A stretch of DNA of 64,000 nt from Nemopilema nomurai (lineage: Eukaryota > Cnidaria > Scyphozoa > Rhizostomeae > Rhizostomatidae), in NCBI GenBank assembly GCA_003864495.1, contig ML133432.1, forward strand, positions 1,293,531 to 1,357,530, read 5' to 3'. This document shows positions 1 through 34,314 of the stretch, piece by piece. Both the position numbers and the translations under genes were made by a program. The notes below the pieces were generated by a model. That model did not search any database. It was not told the origin of the DNA and saw only the letters and a program-made list of their open reading frames with translations. The first letter of the stretch is position 1. Every line of letters begins with the position of its first letter.

Positions 1-1716
1 TTTTGGCCAGAAATTTTTCACCTCTTAATCAATCAAGAGATTTCTCATAATCAAGATACTGCCCTACAAGTGCCTTGCTTGACTTTGTTTGTCTTGGTTA
101 GCAAGAAATGGCACGGTTTTGAGCTGCACTTTTCTCGTAAAAAACCAAGGCTATAGCCTTGCCAAAATGACCAATTTTTGGCCAGAAATTTTTCACCTCT
201 TAATCAATCAAGAGATTTCTCATAATCAAGATACTGCCCTACAAGTGCCTTGCTTGACTTTGTTTGTCTTGGTTAGCAAGAAATGGCCCTGTTTTGAGCT
301 GCACTTTTCTCGTAAAAAACCAAGGCTATAGCCTTGCCAAAATGACCNATTTTTCACCTCTTAATCAATCAAGAGACTTCTCATAATCAAGATACTGCCC
401 TACAAGTGCCTTGCTTGACTTTGTTTGTTTTGCTTGGCAAGAAATGGCCCTGTTTTGAGCTGCACTTTTCTCGTGAAAAACCAAGGCTATAGCCTTGCCA
501 AAATGACCAATTTTTATCCAGAAATTTTTCACCTCTTAATCAATCAAGAGACTTCTCATAATCAAGATACTGCCCTACAAGTGCCTTGCTCGACTTTGTT
601 TGTTTTGCTTAGCAAGAAATGGCCCTGTTTTGAGCTGCACTTTTCTCGTGAAAAACCAAGGCTATAGCCTTGCCAAAATGACCAATTTTTATCCAGACAT
701 TTTTCACCTCTTAATCAATCAAGAGACTTCTCATAGTCAACATTCTGCCCTACAAGTGCCTTGCTCGACTTTGTTTGTCTTGCTTAGCAAGAAATGGCCC
801 TGTTTTGAGCTGCACTTTTCTCGTGAAAAACCAAGGCTATAGCCTTGCCAAAATGACCAATTTTTGGCCAGACATTTTTCACCTCTTAATCAATCAAGAG
901 ACTTCTCATAGTCAAGATACTGCCCTACAAGTGCCTTGCTCGACTTTGTTTGTCTTGCTTAGCAAGAAATGGCCCTGTTTTGAGCTGCACTTTTCTCGTG
1001 AAAAACCAAGGCTATAGCCTTGCCAAAATGACCAATTTTTGGCCAGAAATTTTTCACCTCTTAATCAATCAAGAGACTTCTCAAAGTCAATATACTGCTC
1101 TACAAGTGCCTTTCTCGACTTTGTTTGTCTTGCTTAGCAAGAAGTGGCCCTGTTTTGAGCTGCACTTTTCTCGTGAAAAACCAAGGCTATAGCCTTGCCA
1201 AAATGACCAATTTTTATCCAGAAATTTTTCACCTCTTAATCAATCAAGAGACTTCTCATAGTCAAGATACTGCCCTACAAGTGCCTTGCTCGACTTTGTT
1301 TGTGTTGCTTAGCAAGAAATGGCCCTGTTTTGAGCTGCACTTTTCTCGTGAAAAACCAAGGCTATAGCCTTGCCAAAATGACCAATTTTTGGCCAAACAT
1401 TTTTTATCTCTTAATCAATCAAAAGACTTCTCATAGTCAACATACTGCCCTACAAGTGCCTTTCTCGACTTTGTTTGTCTTGCTTAGCAAGAAATGGCCC
1501 TGTTTTGAGCTGCACTTTCATCATGAAAAACCAAGGCTATAGCCTTGACAAAATGACCAATTTTTGGCCAGAAATTTTTCACCTCTTAATCAATCAAGAG
1601 ACTTCTCATAGTCAAGATACTGCCCTACAAGTGCCTTTCTCCACTTTGTTTGTCTTGCTTAGCAAGAAATGGCCCTGTTTTGAGGTGCACTTTTATCATG
1701 AAAAACCAAGGCTACC
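1..1716. repeat. 175-bp tandem satellite array, about 9.8 copies
   Basis: Nearly identical units repeat with a strict 175-bp period (compare positions 1, 176, then 600, 775, 950, 1125, 1300, 1475). The array runs off the left edge, so its full size is unknown; it ends near 1716, where the sequence turns unique. Each unit carries a perfect 16-bp palindrome, CAAGGCTATAGCCTTG, and a short CTCTT/AAGAG inverted pair. Copies differ by scattered substitutions. Every unit opens an 80-codon plus-strand reading frame, but 175 is not a multiple of three, so the frame restarts in each copy and always stops inside the palindrome. This is satellite DNA, not a protein repeat. No family name is recognised. 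Confidence 0.95.
341..360. other. Ambiguous base and 14-bp deletion in one satellite copy
   Basis: Position 348 is 'n'. Compared with the other units, this copy lacks 14 bases exactly between two ATTTTT stretches. That is what strand slippage at microhomology gives, and also what a mis-joined assembly of a repeat gives. The undetermined base at the junction favours an assembly or polishing problem. Confidence 0.8.
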
Positions 1717-3041
1717 AAACCAATTTTGTTTTTCGTTGTTAACGAATACTGCTCCTTAGTTGCCAAAATATTTAACAGTCGGTGAGATAATTATTTTCAT
1801 GGCACTTTTATTTGCCCCAAAGTTAAAAACTTATTTTCGAGGAGTTGTGGTTGATTTAACTAATTTCTTTATTTACGAAAAATGCTTAGTTTGCTTTTCT
1901 TTAGCTTTGCAAAAGCGATTAATTTTTACCAGAAGTTTAACCATTTTTGTTTCTGTTCATTAAGTGCCTGCTCATGTAGTGTTGTCGTTGACTTAATTTT
2001 TCTCTTTAGTAGATTGAAGCAAAGAGAATCTGATCAAGAATGTTTCATTTTCCTACGAAACCAAGGTCTCAATTTTAGAATAATGACAACAGTATGACTT
2101 TTCCATTTCATAGTTAGATAATTTTGTGATTGAAAGCCTGCTTTGCGAAAAAGGTTGTTTCAAATTAAACTCATTAGGGTAAAGAACAACGAAAGTGTGA
2201 CAAACTTTCTATTCTAAATTGGCTTTTTTAAGCTTCAGTGTTAATCTTTCAGGTTTAGAAAGGCTTTAAAAGCGATTATGCAGGGTTTTGAATCAAAACA
2301 ATTTGCAAAAAATTATAATTTTGCACTGAATTGCTTTAAGGTAACATTTGAAATTGCTTCAAAGAACGAGAAAGAAAACTCAAACAATTTCTGCCAAGCC
2401 TTATCCAGATTTCCCTCTGGAACCATCAAATAGACCCTTCACAGTCCGTTTTTAAGAGATAAAAACTTGAATCTGGCTTTAGCGGCAAAGTAAAAAAATA
2501 CTTTTCTAAGTGTCCATGCCAAAAAAGCTTTAGTGTCAACCCTTAAATGACGTCAAGAGCTCTTTCTTCTCTCTCTTGTAGAGAGATTGCATATTTTGGG
2601 CCAACATTTGGTATGTAAGAAAAAGAGGCGCAAATTAGGGCATTTTAAAAGCTATATTTCCCCTAACGTTGTGTCGCTTGTTCAAATACGAGATATCAAA
2701 AAATTACATCACACTTCCGAATCATATTTAAAACTTTCCAACTTGGGAAAGCAACTTACTACACCAACTACATCTTACCTTGCTTGCAAGAGTTCTTTCG
2801 AATATTGAAGTGTGGCAAGTGACATATATCTACTTTTATTAAAGTGACATGATGCGTCCTGTTTTGACATTGATTCAGTATTCCCCTCTCAACGAATAAA
2901 TCATATCAAAACACATGAAACTCCCAAAAAATCATTATAGGACGATGGAAATAAATATGAAAAATCAAGCAAAATTACCCAAAAATAAATATACATATAC
3001 TCGTTTTCTCTTTAATCGCAACATGACAACTTTGTCAATAT
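1717..3041. other. Non-coding stretch between satellite and zinc-finger gene
   Basis: AT-rich sequence with only short, low-information reading frames (for example 1760-1963 and 2587-2808). No recognisable domain or splice-supported exon was found. On the minus strand, TTTATT at 2835-2840 reads AATAAA about 200 bp past the zinc-finger stop codon and could be its polyadenylation signal. Confidence 0.5.
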
Positions 3042-3739
3042 TCATTCGCCGTCACTGATGTTATGAACAATTTCGTGTCGTTTCACGTCCACCTTTCGAT
3101 AGAACGACTTGGGGCAATAGTCGCATTTGTAAGGCTTCACACCCGTGTGCCTTCGCTTGTGTGTTAACATGTTCGACGACTGACTGAATGACTTTTCACA
3201 CACGTTGCACACGTATGGCTTCGATCCTGTATGAATAGCGGAATGTTTTCCCAGATCGGATTTGCGCAGGAATCTAGCCCCGCACTTTTCACAACAGAAA
3301 GCTTTCACGTTCCTGTGGATTAGTCTATGATTCGACAGACTTGACGATCTTTTCAGCACTTTCCCACAATCTTCGCAGGTGTATGGGCCGTGAACGCGTT
3401 TTCTTTGAAATCGAGAATTCGCCGTGTTTTGTTGTACTTGACACTCTAAATGTTGTTGTTGCTGTCGGTTGACGGGTGCAGTTTCTAGAAGAGGAACCAA
3501 AACTTGTCGCCGTTCTGTTTTCTGGTACTCCTTCAAAAGTTCAAACTGTCCCAATGGCACTCTGTCTTCCAGTTGCTTGGATAACCAACCTCCAACAACT
3601 CTCTCCGGTTTATCGACATTTTCTCTCATGTCAGAAGCATACTGGTGGTATTTCGCGCCCTTTTCTGCAGCCTCGATTCCGTAGCCCTTGGCCTGCATAA
3701 GTGCATTCATGCACCAGCACAAATACTCGTGGAAGTAAT
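3042..3739 (-). CDS. Zinc-finger exon of the GFI1/Senseless-like gene
   Basis: This exon begins after a poly-pyrimidine acceptor (CTTTTTTTAG, read on the minus strand at 3749-3740) and ends at a stop codon at 3042. It encodes the start YFHEYLCWCMNALMQAKGYG, a linker, a Gln run and the four fingers. The second finger is followed by the TGSKPY linker and the third by TGVKPY, as in the GFI family. It ends ISDGE after the last finger, so the fingers are at the extreme C-terminus, as in GFI1. Confidence 0.9.
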
Positions 3740-6700
3740 CTAAAAAAAGAAATTTTTAATGAATCTCCACTCAAAGTCTGACGCTTACAGCCTTAAACGA
3801 ATTAACAAGGCAAATGGAAATGTAGAACATAGGATTGGCCAAAGGGCAATGCTATAAGCCTTTGAACTCCCTTTGTAGAAAAGCCAGGTCAATCTTGGAT
3901 GTTGGTAGAATATATCTCTTGGATAAAGTTGAAGGATTGTTTGTAAAAGAAACGCAGCCAGGTCTTCTTAATTGGCAGAAGGAAATTAAACCTCTGCGCA
4001 GGGGAACTTAGTTGAAACGGAAGCTAACGGAGCTTTTGCATTGCACGTGTTGAGCTGCACTGGAATAATTTCCTTGCAATGGGAAGAAACAGCGGGAACA
4101 TAATTTCTGTATACTAGAGATAAAGTACTCTAGAGCCCGTCTCGTGAGAATACGAGAGGCAGTGAGCATTTTCAGTCCATTAAAGTTGTTTATTAAATAA
4201 CTGGAGATTGTTTACCTTCCAAATGCCATATCATGGTGCGTTATGACGTCAATAGCTTTTGTTTACAATTGAAAAAGAAAAATGGGAAGTCACTTTACTT
4301 ATCAATCGCTTTCATCGCAGCACAAATCTGAGTGGGCAGATGCTGAGTTTAAAAAAGCCCTTTGACGTCATACCATTTTCATTTCTAATGGCATTAAAAT
4401 AACTTTTCCCCTTTTCAGTTCAATTCTGAATGCCTACCTCCATTAAAGTAATGCCTTTGATTGCGCTGTTGTATTTCGCTAGCATACTTGGAAAAGAGCC
4501 TTGTTAAAGTACTTGGGGCGCTTTGCCGACAGCAGACGCAGCATAGGAACGAAAAGACCTATTCTGCTGCAAACAATGGCGCCGTTAAGTGTTCAGGTAG
4601 CATTCAACATCCCCAAAATACCAGTCATCGACTATGTATTATTCAATGTCGTGCCTTCGTGAATGGTTGCGGATTGGTCAAGAAGAAGCAAGCACTGAAA
4701 TAAGGCACGGGGGTTGTGTTGTAGTGGTTTCTAATGACCACACCCATTTAATCACAGTTTCAACCTCAAATATGACGATTTTCAATTCAGTCACTTTTCG
4801 AACCATTAACACTTACTGAGCCTTTGAGTCCAACAACAAATAAGTTGATAACTATAAGTTGCTAGTAATTGCGTTTAGTTAGGTTCATCTTTGGCCAGAG
4901 AAGGACTGCCCTTTTCCAAAGTTGCTCTGTCTGACCTACCAATAATCATTGAGTTTTTCATTTTTCAATTCACCCATTTCACGTGTTACTTTCTAAAACC
5001 TTTTGCACTCCTGTGAATGGAGTCTACTACTGTTTCACTGAAGCGTCCCTACTTGTGCCAATTAATAGCATATTATTAACTTGTGAGTGCTTCGGGTCAA
5101 ACAACATATGATTCATTATGGCACTGAAACATTTTACCATCGAGGCCTACTCGTACTCGTTTGACTTCTCGCCATAAAGTGCTTCTTCTGCCTAGGCCCT
5201 AAGTCTTAGCTGGCGAAAGAACTTTGTGATAATGGTGATTTTTTGCCTTGGTGTATAGAGTCTGTAGATTGAGTACAAATTATGGATTACGTAACTCTTG
5301 TACACCAGGCTCTTTGCTCCTTTATCCGAAAAACGCCGTGTCACACACTATACCGAATGCTTTAGACTAATACTTTAGACTGTTATTGCCCTAATACTAA
5401 TAATATCAATATATTATATAGAATATTTAAATGGAACATTGATTGAATGAAAGTATATTGTCTCAAGACAGCTTCACACTTTCTTGATTGTTTCAATATC
5501 AGAACTTCTCAATGTGGCCATCACCAATAGACCAGAAGACATGAGACGTATCGATTGTAAAGATCAATCCAGGTAGCCATGTTTGCAAGATAGAAAGTTA
5601 AAATCCATGAAATTTTATTCCATTATTTTATTTCAACTTCAGAGAACGGGTCATAGATCCAAGACCACAGCTTTAGGCAAATTAGAAATGGCTTTTACTG
5701 AGCTTAGGCCAATTCAAAGTAAAACTTCATTTAGGCCACTTTGAATTCTGCCCCTGGGTCAGCTGAAATTTCAATAGACGGTAACTCAAGCACAGGGGAA
5801 CAGACTTGAAATGGGGCATTTGATCACTTTCTAGGTGATCTTAATGTTAAAGTTTTCCAAACGCAATGTTCTGCTCAAGAAACGAGGATCTGAAGTGTGT
5901 TTGCCAAACCAAATGCAAGATGCTGTAGTTAGAGACACATCAAGGGCTCACTTGCCTTAAACATGAGATGGAGTCAACAAACAGAACTAACAGCCTTTTT
6001 GATTTCTAGATATAGGTGGTTTAAAGGGGCCTTTTCTTGGAGGTCAAACAGAGAACCCTACCACGTGCTCAGGGTCTAGTCTTTTACGACTCACCTCTTT
6101 TTTAAAGAGAACTTGATGTGATGCACAAAACCTGTAAGACCTAACTTTAGAGAGGCTGACAGGCACATTAGGTCTGAGGTAACACCCCAAGAAAAGAAGA
6201 AGAACACTGAAAAAGAAGTTTCCTTCGTTTTTTCGTTCTACCGTCGAAATATCTTTTTTCCTAGATACTCTGACTTGAAGTATTGGCTTTGAATTAAAAG
6301 TACCCCCTCCTCTTTTCCTAAAAACATCATCATATCTTTAGATTGACCAAGCAGAGACTTATCTGAATCATTTTTTGGAGACTTAAAAAAGTTTTAATGT
6401 ACTAAGTAAGATAGGGGAGTAAAGGTGCGCTAGAATTGGAATTGGCACTCGGCACCCTTTTCTAGTAGGCACTGCAGTTCGAGAAGAAGTGTTATTTGAA
6501 GGTCTGAATAAACTAAGGATCAAGATGCAAAGAAGCTCATCATGCACAGCATTTAAACCTTGATAGGTATTTACTCGGCATTATTCATTAGAACAACGAA
6601 GGGGTAAGAAAGGCAGCTTTAGGTGAAAGCTGAACTCTCGGTAAATCCTAGTCTTTTTGTCTTGGTAAAAATCTTTTTGAGAACTTGTTATTTTGTGCGA

Positions 6701-7804
6701 AATTGTCGTCTTTACTAGGACCACACCCATGTCTTTTTGGAGGCTGTTAGAACCACTGCTTTGAATCCACCTTTTGAATAGAATGCCGTGTCGAACAAAT
6801 ATACTCATAAAGCATTCCCATCCATGACTTTAGATAGCAGAAATTAGAAAGTCAACAAAAAATAACAACAGTTTGCTGCTTTTCCCGGGGAGTACTTTGT
6901 TTCTTGGGCGTAAGAAAGGCGTTTCCAAAAAACGTTCTTCTTTTCCTCTGTTCCGTATGGTGTGTCGTATTAAAAATACCCGTTCAATATTCAATACAAA
7001 GAGAGAGCATGCTAATATAGAAGACCACCATCCCAGTATTAATAATATTCTGGAAACTGGTTGAAATTCAGTACAAGGCAGCCCTCTATCAGGAGGCTGT
7101 GTTCAACGCGATTTCCAGAGCTGAACGACTCCTTCTAATTCAAAGATTCAAAATAAACACAACAAGCATTATTGTTTCAGAACAAATACATACTGTATGT
7201 TGCTTTTCCAAACGCAGCCTTCGAGTATTATTAACGTTCATGCCAACAAGAAAATACTGAGGCATAGTGAACAAAAAGATGCGTTACCTTTGCCGTAAAT
7301 GGCATCATCTTTGCTGTAGCAGCCACTCGAGTCTGGCAATCGGCATCCAGCCATTTCTTCATATAACCCTCCTTCTCTTGCCGAAGATAAGTACTGGTTT
7401 GGACGCACCATACCTTTATATAGAAAGCAGCGTTGTTGTCGCAAACAATATCTTAATGCCTGAATGTATTGACGGAAACATTTCATTAAAGCTTCACGGT
7501 AATGTGCAGCAGCTTGGCCTGATTCCCTGAACCCCCCTGACAGGGCAATTCTACTGGGTCCGCAAATTAGCGTGGTGTCTAGTTCGAAGGTGCACGCTTG
7601 CACCACGAAGTGCACTGTTCTGAAAGTTAACTTCCCAATAAAACCAACAATGGCTTGCTGTTCTGATTTTGCCAAATCTGCGTAACTCTGAAAATTCACT
7701 TTCAACGAAAAGCTTAGAGGATTCGTGTCACCAATGCTATTTGATAAGAAGAGATGCCATGAGATTGTACGAGATTGAAAGAGATTGTAAGAAAGGGATG
7801 CCAT
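3042..7804 (-). CDS. GFI1/Senseless-like C2H2 zinc-finger transcription factor, two exons
   Basis: Proposed exons in transcript order are 7804-7288 and 3739-3042; the junction is in phase (one plus two bases form an Asp codon), giving 404 aa. The C-terminus holds four C2H2 fingers at about residues 294-314, 322-342, 350-370 and 378-398. Finger details (KRSSSLSNH, RKSDLGKH, SQSSNMLTH, RKVDVKRH) match the last four fingers of GFI1 and the four of Drosophila Senseless, so it probably binds the AATC-core site of that family. No N-terminal SNAG repressor motif is visible. Residues 1 to about 270 are helix-like and not recognised, with a Gln run just before the fingers. The finger exon is secure. 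The 5' exon rests on phase, donor G|GTAACG and a long open frame. An alternative acceptor TTTTCAG at 7688-7694 would start that exon at 7687 and imply a further upstream exon. Confidence 0.75.
7288..7687 (-). CDS. Probable upstream coding exon of the zinc-finger gene
   Basis: This stretch of about 400 bp is open for 133 codons, is richer in GC than its surroundings, and ends in donor G|GTAACG with one base left over, which the exon at 3739 completes. The predicted peptide is rich in Ala, Cys and Arg (contains AAAHYREALMKCFRQYIQAL) and looks helical, but I recognise no domain. The frame stays open upstream to an ATG at 7802-7804, so this may be the first exon rather than an internal one. Confidence 0.55.
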
Positions 7805-10800
7805 GATTTTAAGGGACTTTTATCTCTAAACAAGTATTTGAATAAGTGCTTTGTGGGAACAAAACTTCGTCGAACGAAAACGTACTTCAAGTATGCGAAA
7901 AATTGTTCCGCTATTTCCAGCTATTGCAAAGAAGTAATTTGAGGCAATATGTATTAGGAGGAACGATAATTCCAACAAATAAAGCATTATTTATAACAAA
8001 AGCTGCTTACTCTTATGTAAATTTTGCTAACATTTTCTAGATATCATGGAATCGACTGACACATCGATGCTATTTGTCGAATGGTGTCTCTAGTAAAATA
8101 TCAATGTTTAGGAGTGTTGCCTTAAAGAAGCCCCATTGCATTTAGGGCAGCAACCAATTCAAAGCGTAAATTACACTTCATGTTAAATTGATCAATGAAC
8201 AATCTGGAAATGTTAAGCCTATGAAAAATGTTGCAGAAACTGGGCGGTTTGGCAGGAAAATTTTTCATTCAATTTCATGTCAAATTTATGTACTCGAATC
8301 ATTAAAAGGTAGCAAACAGGCTGGAATTTTTTTAAAACTACTTCGCTTTATGCTTTCTGTTCAGATTTTAGCGACTTTAGAGTTTTCTTTATTCAAGTGA
8401 AGAGAATCCTCCAATTAAATTAATAGATTTAACTTTCCTTTACTGATTCTACTTGAAATACGAATTTATTAGACAATTAATTAGACTATACTCAATTGAA
8501 ATACGAATTTTGCTGTTTAAAGAGCTCTAAGAATTCAAAAATTGGATCAGGCCGGATTTGCTGTGTAGGAGACATGTTCGGACACTTAAAATGCTTTCCC
8601 AAAACTGGCTTTTACGGCTAAGATATCACCAGCTCAAAATATGACAAGTGTATAAGGCATGGATCTGGGAAAATGTTAAGTCACAACAAAGAAATATTGT
8701 ATAAGAATTACGCCATTGATGACTCAAAGCTTGAAATTTTGTTCAGGATAAAGATATATCTCTTGCATGAACGGAAGCAAATATAAGTATATTGCAGGCG
8801 CTCATAGGGCCTTTTACCTTAACAAAACGCTTCCCTTCAAATCTTACAATAAAATGGTAATTTACAGCAAAAAGCAACCTGACAAATCGAAGCAAAGCAA
8901 CTTGAACAGGGCACCATAAATCTCTCAAGAGGACTTTGAATTTATAATCGAAAACGAAAAAGCAAATTAGAAAAAAAAAACATGTATCCTATGTTAATCT
9001 TCTATCATTCTTAGTGAGAAAAGCATGACATGATCACTGCTTTGAAAACGGGTATGTTTTCTGAACAATAGATTGCCAATGAGTTGGAATACAATCAGTG
9101 AAATAAGTAACAAACAATAAGAGCCTTGCAACTAGCTAAAATTTGGCAGTGAATTGAGTACCAAAGTGAACTGAAAATTTATGATAGAAAGCAATTTGGA
9201 CGGACATTTATGTTAATTTTGGGTCACTTTTAAGTTAGAAATGCACCAAATGTCTATTGCATTTAAAAGCGGCCACTTGCCTAAATAATTACTGTTACTA
9301 TTACTCAAAATTGGGTGGTGAGTTTTGTCACCCAGAATACCCAAGTACGTGGAAAATGCCAATTTAATATTTATTGGATCATTTTCAAGTAAAAAGGTCA
9401 CAAAATGTCCATTTTCTACCAAAATGGCTCTAGAATTACGTGAGCTTAGTATCAATGACGCTGGAAAATTGTGCAAAGATATGACGTGTATTCGAGGTCA
9501 ATTTTGGAATACTTTGAGCTAAAACAGCACTCTATTATGTTTGAATGGTCCTTGCCTGAAAAACAGGCTCGCCAGTAGCCAAAAAGTATAGGGTAGATTT
9601 AGCAATAACAAGTATATAGCGGATTAGAGAAAAACAGTTTATTTATGATGTCTGTTCAAGATCACTGCGAGCGAGAAAATGCACCAAATTTCCACTTCTT
9701 GGTTTTTTACCTGATTAATTGCTTTGGAAAGAGACAGAGCAATCAGTACATTCACTTTGAGTCTCGGTCGGAATTTCTGAGAAATTTCACGATATTTTCC
9801 TAAAAAAGAGATTTACCAATGGTTTGAAATTGGACGTTGGGTTTGCACCAGAAGGAACAATCAAATCAAATAGAGGAATCAAAGAAAAGTAGTCTCGATA
9901 TCTATGAGTTCTCGACCATTTTTAGTGAGGGGCACAAATTACTTCGAAAGACGGTCTTTCATCAGAAGAATCGGCTTCTCTAACATTCGACGAATATATG
10001 GCGATCTAGTTTCTTATTCATTATCACTTCTCGAAAGACAATAAGGCAAAGATGAATTTTTGTCTACTTTTGTTATGAGATCTCTCGTCTGAAAAATTGA
10101 AATTGCCAGCCTTTCGAACTGAGACCATTTGAAGATTATTTGATAGCTCTTGCCAAATTTGTTGAGCTACGGAACACTATTCGAACGCCATCCTTGAAGG
10201 GAATATTGACATCGACAATTTTTAACAGAATTTTCATTTGCGATCATCATAAGATACTTGGTCATCAGTTTTAAATGGCCGAAAACATTCGACTTCAATT
10301 CTGGACAGCAGCTGAAAATAATGTTTTGGCATTTTTTGGTTAATAACGGAATCTAAAACCAAAGAAAGTGGTCACAAATGCTATGTTCATAAAAATCTTA
10401 AACTTTATATCATCTTCAACATATAGAACTTTTGACATTATTTTGACTTCTTCTTGGTAACAAGCGAATTTATAAGTAAAGGAACTTGATAGGCCGGAAC
10501 ATGACGCAAGGCTCATGAGACCTTTATATTTAGAGAGCACCTCAACAAGGACCAAATTGCTTTTTGGGTAACAAGTGAGTCCAAAGCCTTAAAAAGGGTA
10601 CTCGAGAGGAAGGTTGGTTTCCTGTAGACTATCAATCAAATCAAAATATTGGGGTCAATGCTTAGATGGTGTGGCACTGAACGCTTTTTGACTGCCTGGA
10701 CAGTGCGGAATCAATGGAGAAAACGACAATACAAACAACAACTCATTAAACGTTGATGGAGAGAAGATTTGGATACGATATATACATGGCATCCTGAATT

Positions 10801-11176
10801 TCATTATCACTGATGCTTGCTCTTATTATTTTAAATGAAACACATCAAAGCTTTTTATAAACAACTAAAATTCAAAATTGAACATCTACATACGGTTAAT
10901 GCATATTTTTGAATGTTTGTTACGAAATAAAAATATTAAACCAGAAAAAAGCTAAATGGTTGCCGGTACAGTTATCGTGAATCGGCGTTAGTGCTTCAGT
11001 TGTTGAGCTGAAAATAAGATCTAGAAGAAACGGCCTCCGAGTTCTATTTGGCCTATTTTATTGGGGAACTAAATACAGTCAAGCCCTTGAAAATCAAATT
11101 GCAAAAATGTCATCAATCAGGTTGTCATTGAGTGACTGTTCATTAGCATTTAATCAACCTCCTGTACAGAAAAAAC

Positions 11177-11251
11177 GTCATCGTCATTACAAATTGCTTA
11201 GATTGACATCGTCATTACAAATTGCTTAGATTGACATCGTCATTACAAAGG
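11177..11251. repeat. 28-bp direct repeat, about 2.6 copies
   Basis: A 28-bp unit beginning CATCGTCATTACAAATTGCT is repeated head to tail twice, followed by a partial third copy ending in CATTACAAAG. The copies are almost identical, which suggests a recent local duplication. Confidence 0.8.
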
Positions 11252-12180
11252 CTAGCGACAACTTTACTTGGGACATCAGAGGCTTATTCTCTGAAGCCGG
11301 CCGACCAACAAATTCGGACAGTGTGTGTTTATAATCTTGCATGTTCTACTGGCAACCTATGCAATACTACTGTAGGTAAGTTGAAGTTCGTCGAAAGAGC
11401 AACAACAAAGAGAGAAAAGCCTGCTACAAGTTACATCGTAAAAACACAATTATTTAAAAATTACAGTCGTGTTAGTAAGTAAATGAAAGACACCCTAGCC
11501 ACGACAGGAGGGTTAGAAGGTCACTTGCTATGCATAGGCTCATGGTGATTTCGGACAAATGGGCTTGGCTATGTGGATATATTAACGAAATCGCTCTCAG
11601 GCCGTGATGGGAAACATTTAACGAAGCAGATGGAATGTGACAGGGTCGGTTGGGTGATAACTATTTTTCAGTACAAACTGACGTCATATGCCAAGACTAC
11701 AAGCAAATGTGTTCGAAGAAACGTGTGCGATTCGCAAAGCTATCTTTGCAGCCTAGCTTACCAGCCAAGCCCTCAGGGCGAGACTATGCACAAAAGTGAC
11801 AAGAAGGAAGAAGCAACCTTTTTTATACAAACGACCCCTTTCAACATGATTGAACATGTTCTATGACAATGCCCCACATACGTCGACTGTTTCCAAAACG
11901 CATCTGCACTAAAACCAACACCGGAATCTTATTTGAACAGAAATATGCAGCCGCTTCATGATTGACCCGCATGAGCTAGCAATCAATTACCAAACACCAA
12001 ATAAACAGCACTAACCACTACTAGTTGAAGGCTCAGATTCCAGTGCGTATTTCTGCAAAGGAAAGCAATTTGCTTTAAAAACGATCCCGCTTGATACTTC
12101 AATACTAACGCAAGAAAGAGGCTACCAGTCGACCTCGTTACAACAGCCTCCCTTGCACAAAGTTCAACTTCAAGAACTAA

Positions 12181-12195
12181 GGGGGGGGGGGGGGA
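12181..12195. repeat. Poly-G tract
   Basis: A run of about 14 G (one A near its end) follows AACTAA. Similar runs occur at 23122, 47701, 47938 and, as C, at 59008. Such tracts vary in length and are prone to sequencing error. Confidence 0.85.
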
Positions 12196-12843
12196 GGCTC
12201 CCTGTTGAAGACTGATGTTGCAAATTTTATAAAAATTATTGAAATCAATCGAAATACTTTTTGGGAATTCAAAGAAACAGATAATCAAATTGGCACCAGC
12301 TAGAAACGAGTCACCAAACACTAATCTTGGTGAGAAAGATATGACACAGGCCCATATGGCTGATAGGCTATCCGTTGGAGCACCACATATCGCGTGGACT
12401 TGTTAAAAATTCTAACACGTCCATCTGACATTCCCACGAAGACTTCATTTCTAGCTGTTTTAAAAGTTTATTTTAACGACTGATGTGAGGTTCGTGAAAA
12501 AGAAAGACCTTTACACAAATCTGTTCTGCATATCGAAACATGCTGGAGGGTATACGCAGCATAATAACAGTGACTGACAGTATACGACTACTCTCCAAAC
12601 CTACACAAAGCCAACACAAAAGGGCAAACAATGATGCAAGAACAACACAACAACATTTATATATAGGAAGACGAAAGGCCGTGAGCTTGGCTTTCAATTT
12701 GTAACAACAAAATCCAGTAAGGGGTTGATAAGTTGAGTCACTGACACAGTTTAGCTGCTTAATGCAAATCAAAGGAGTGCAGATTTGACCCCCGAAATGC
12801 CCCATGTCTCAAAATGTATTTGATGACATAGAAATTTACTTAC

Positions 12844-34314
<21,471 letters not shown>

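Larger units (their letters stand above)
7805..12843. other. Intergenic stretch, no recognised gene
   Basis: About 5 kb of AT-rich sequence between two minus-strand genes. The kinase's missing last exon should lie here, downstream of donor 12843/12842, but no short terminal exon could be picked with confidence. Short reading frames at 11222-11482, 11573-11866, 11983-12321 and 12473-12805 show no domain. A G-run starts at 12181. A 28-bp direct repeat lies at 11177-11251. Confidence 0.5.

Noticed and set aside
1..1716. CRISPR-like array
   Set aside because: Head-to-tail 175-bp units without unique spacers in a eukaryotic genome; satellite DNA.
89..1759. Series of 80-94-codon plus-strand frames, one per satellite unit
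   Set aside because: The 175-bp period is not a multiple of three, so the frame changes with each copy; similarity between the peptides only reflects the DNA repeat.
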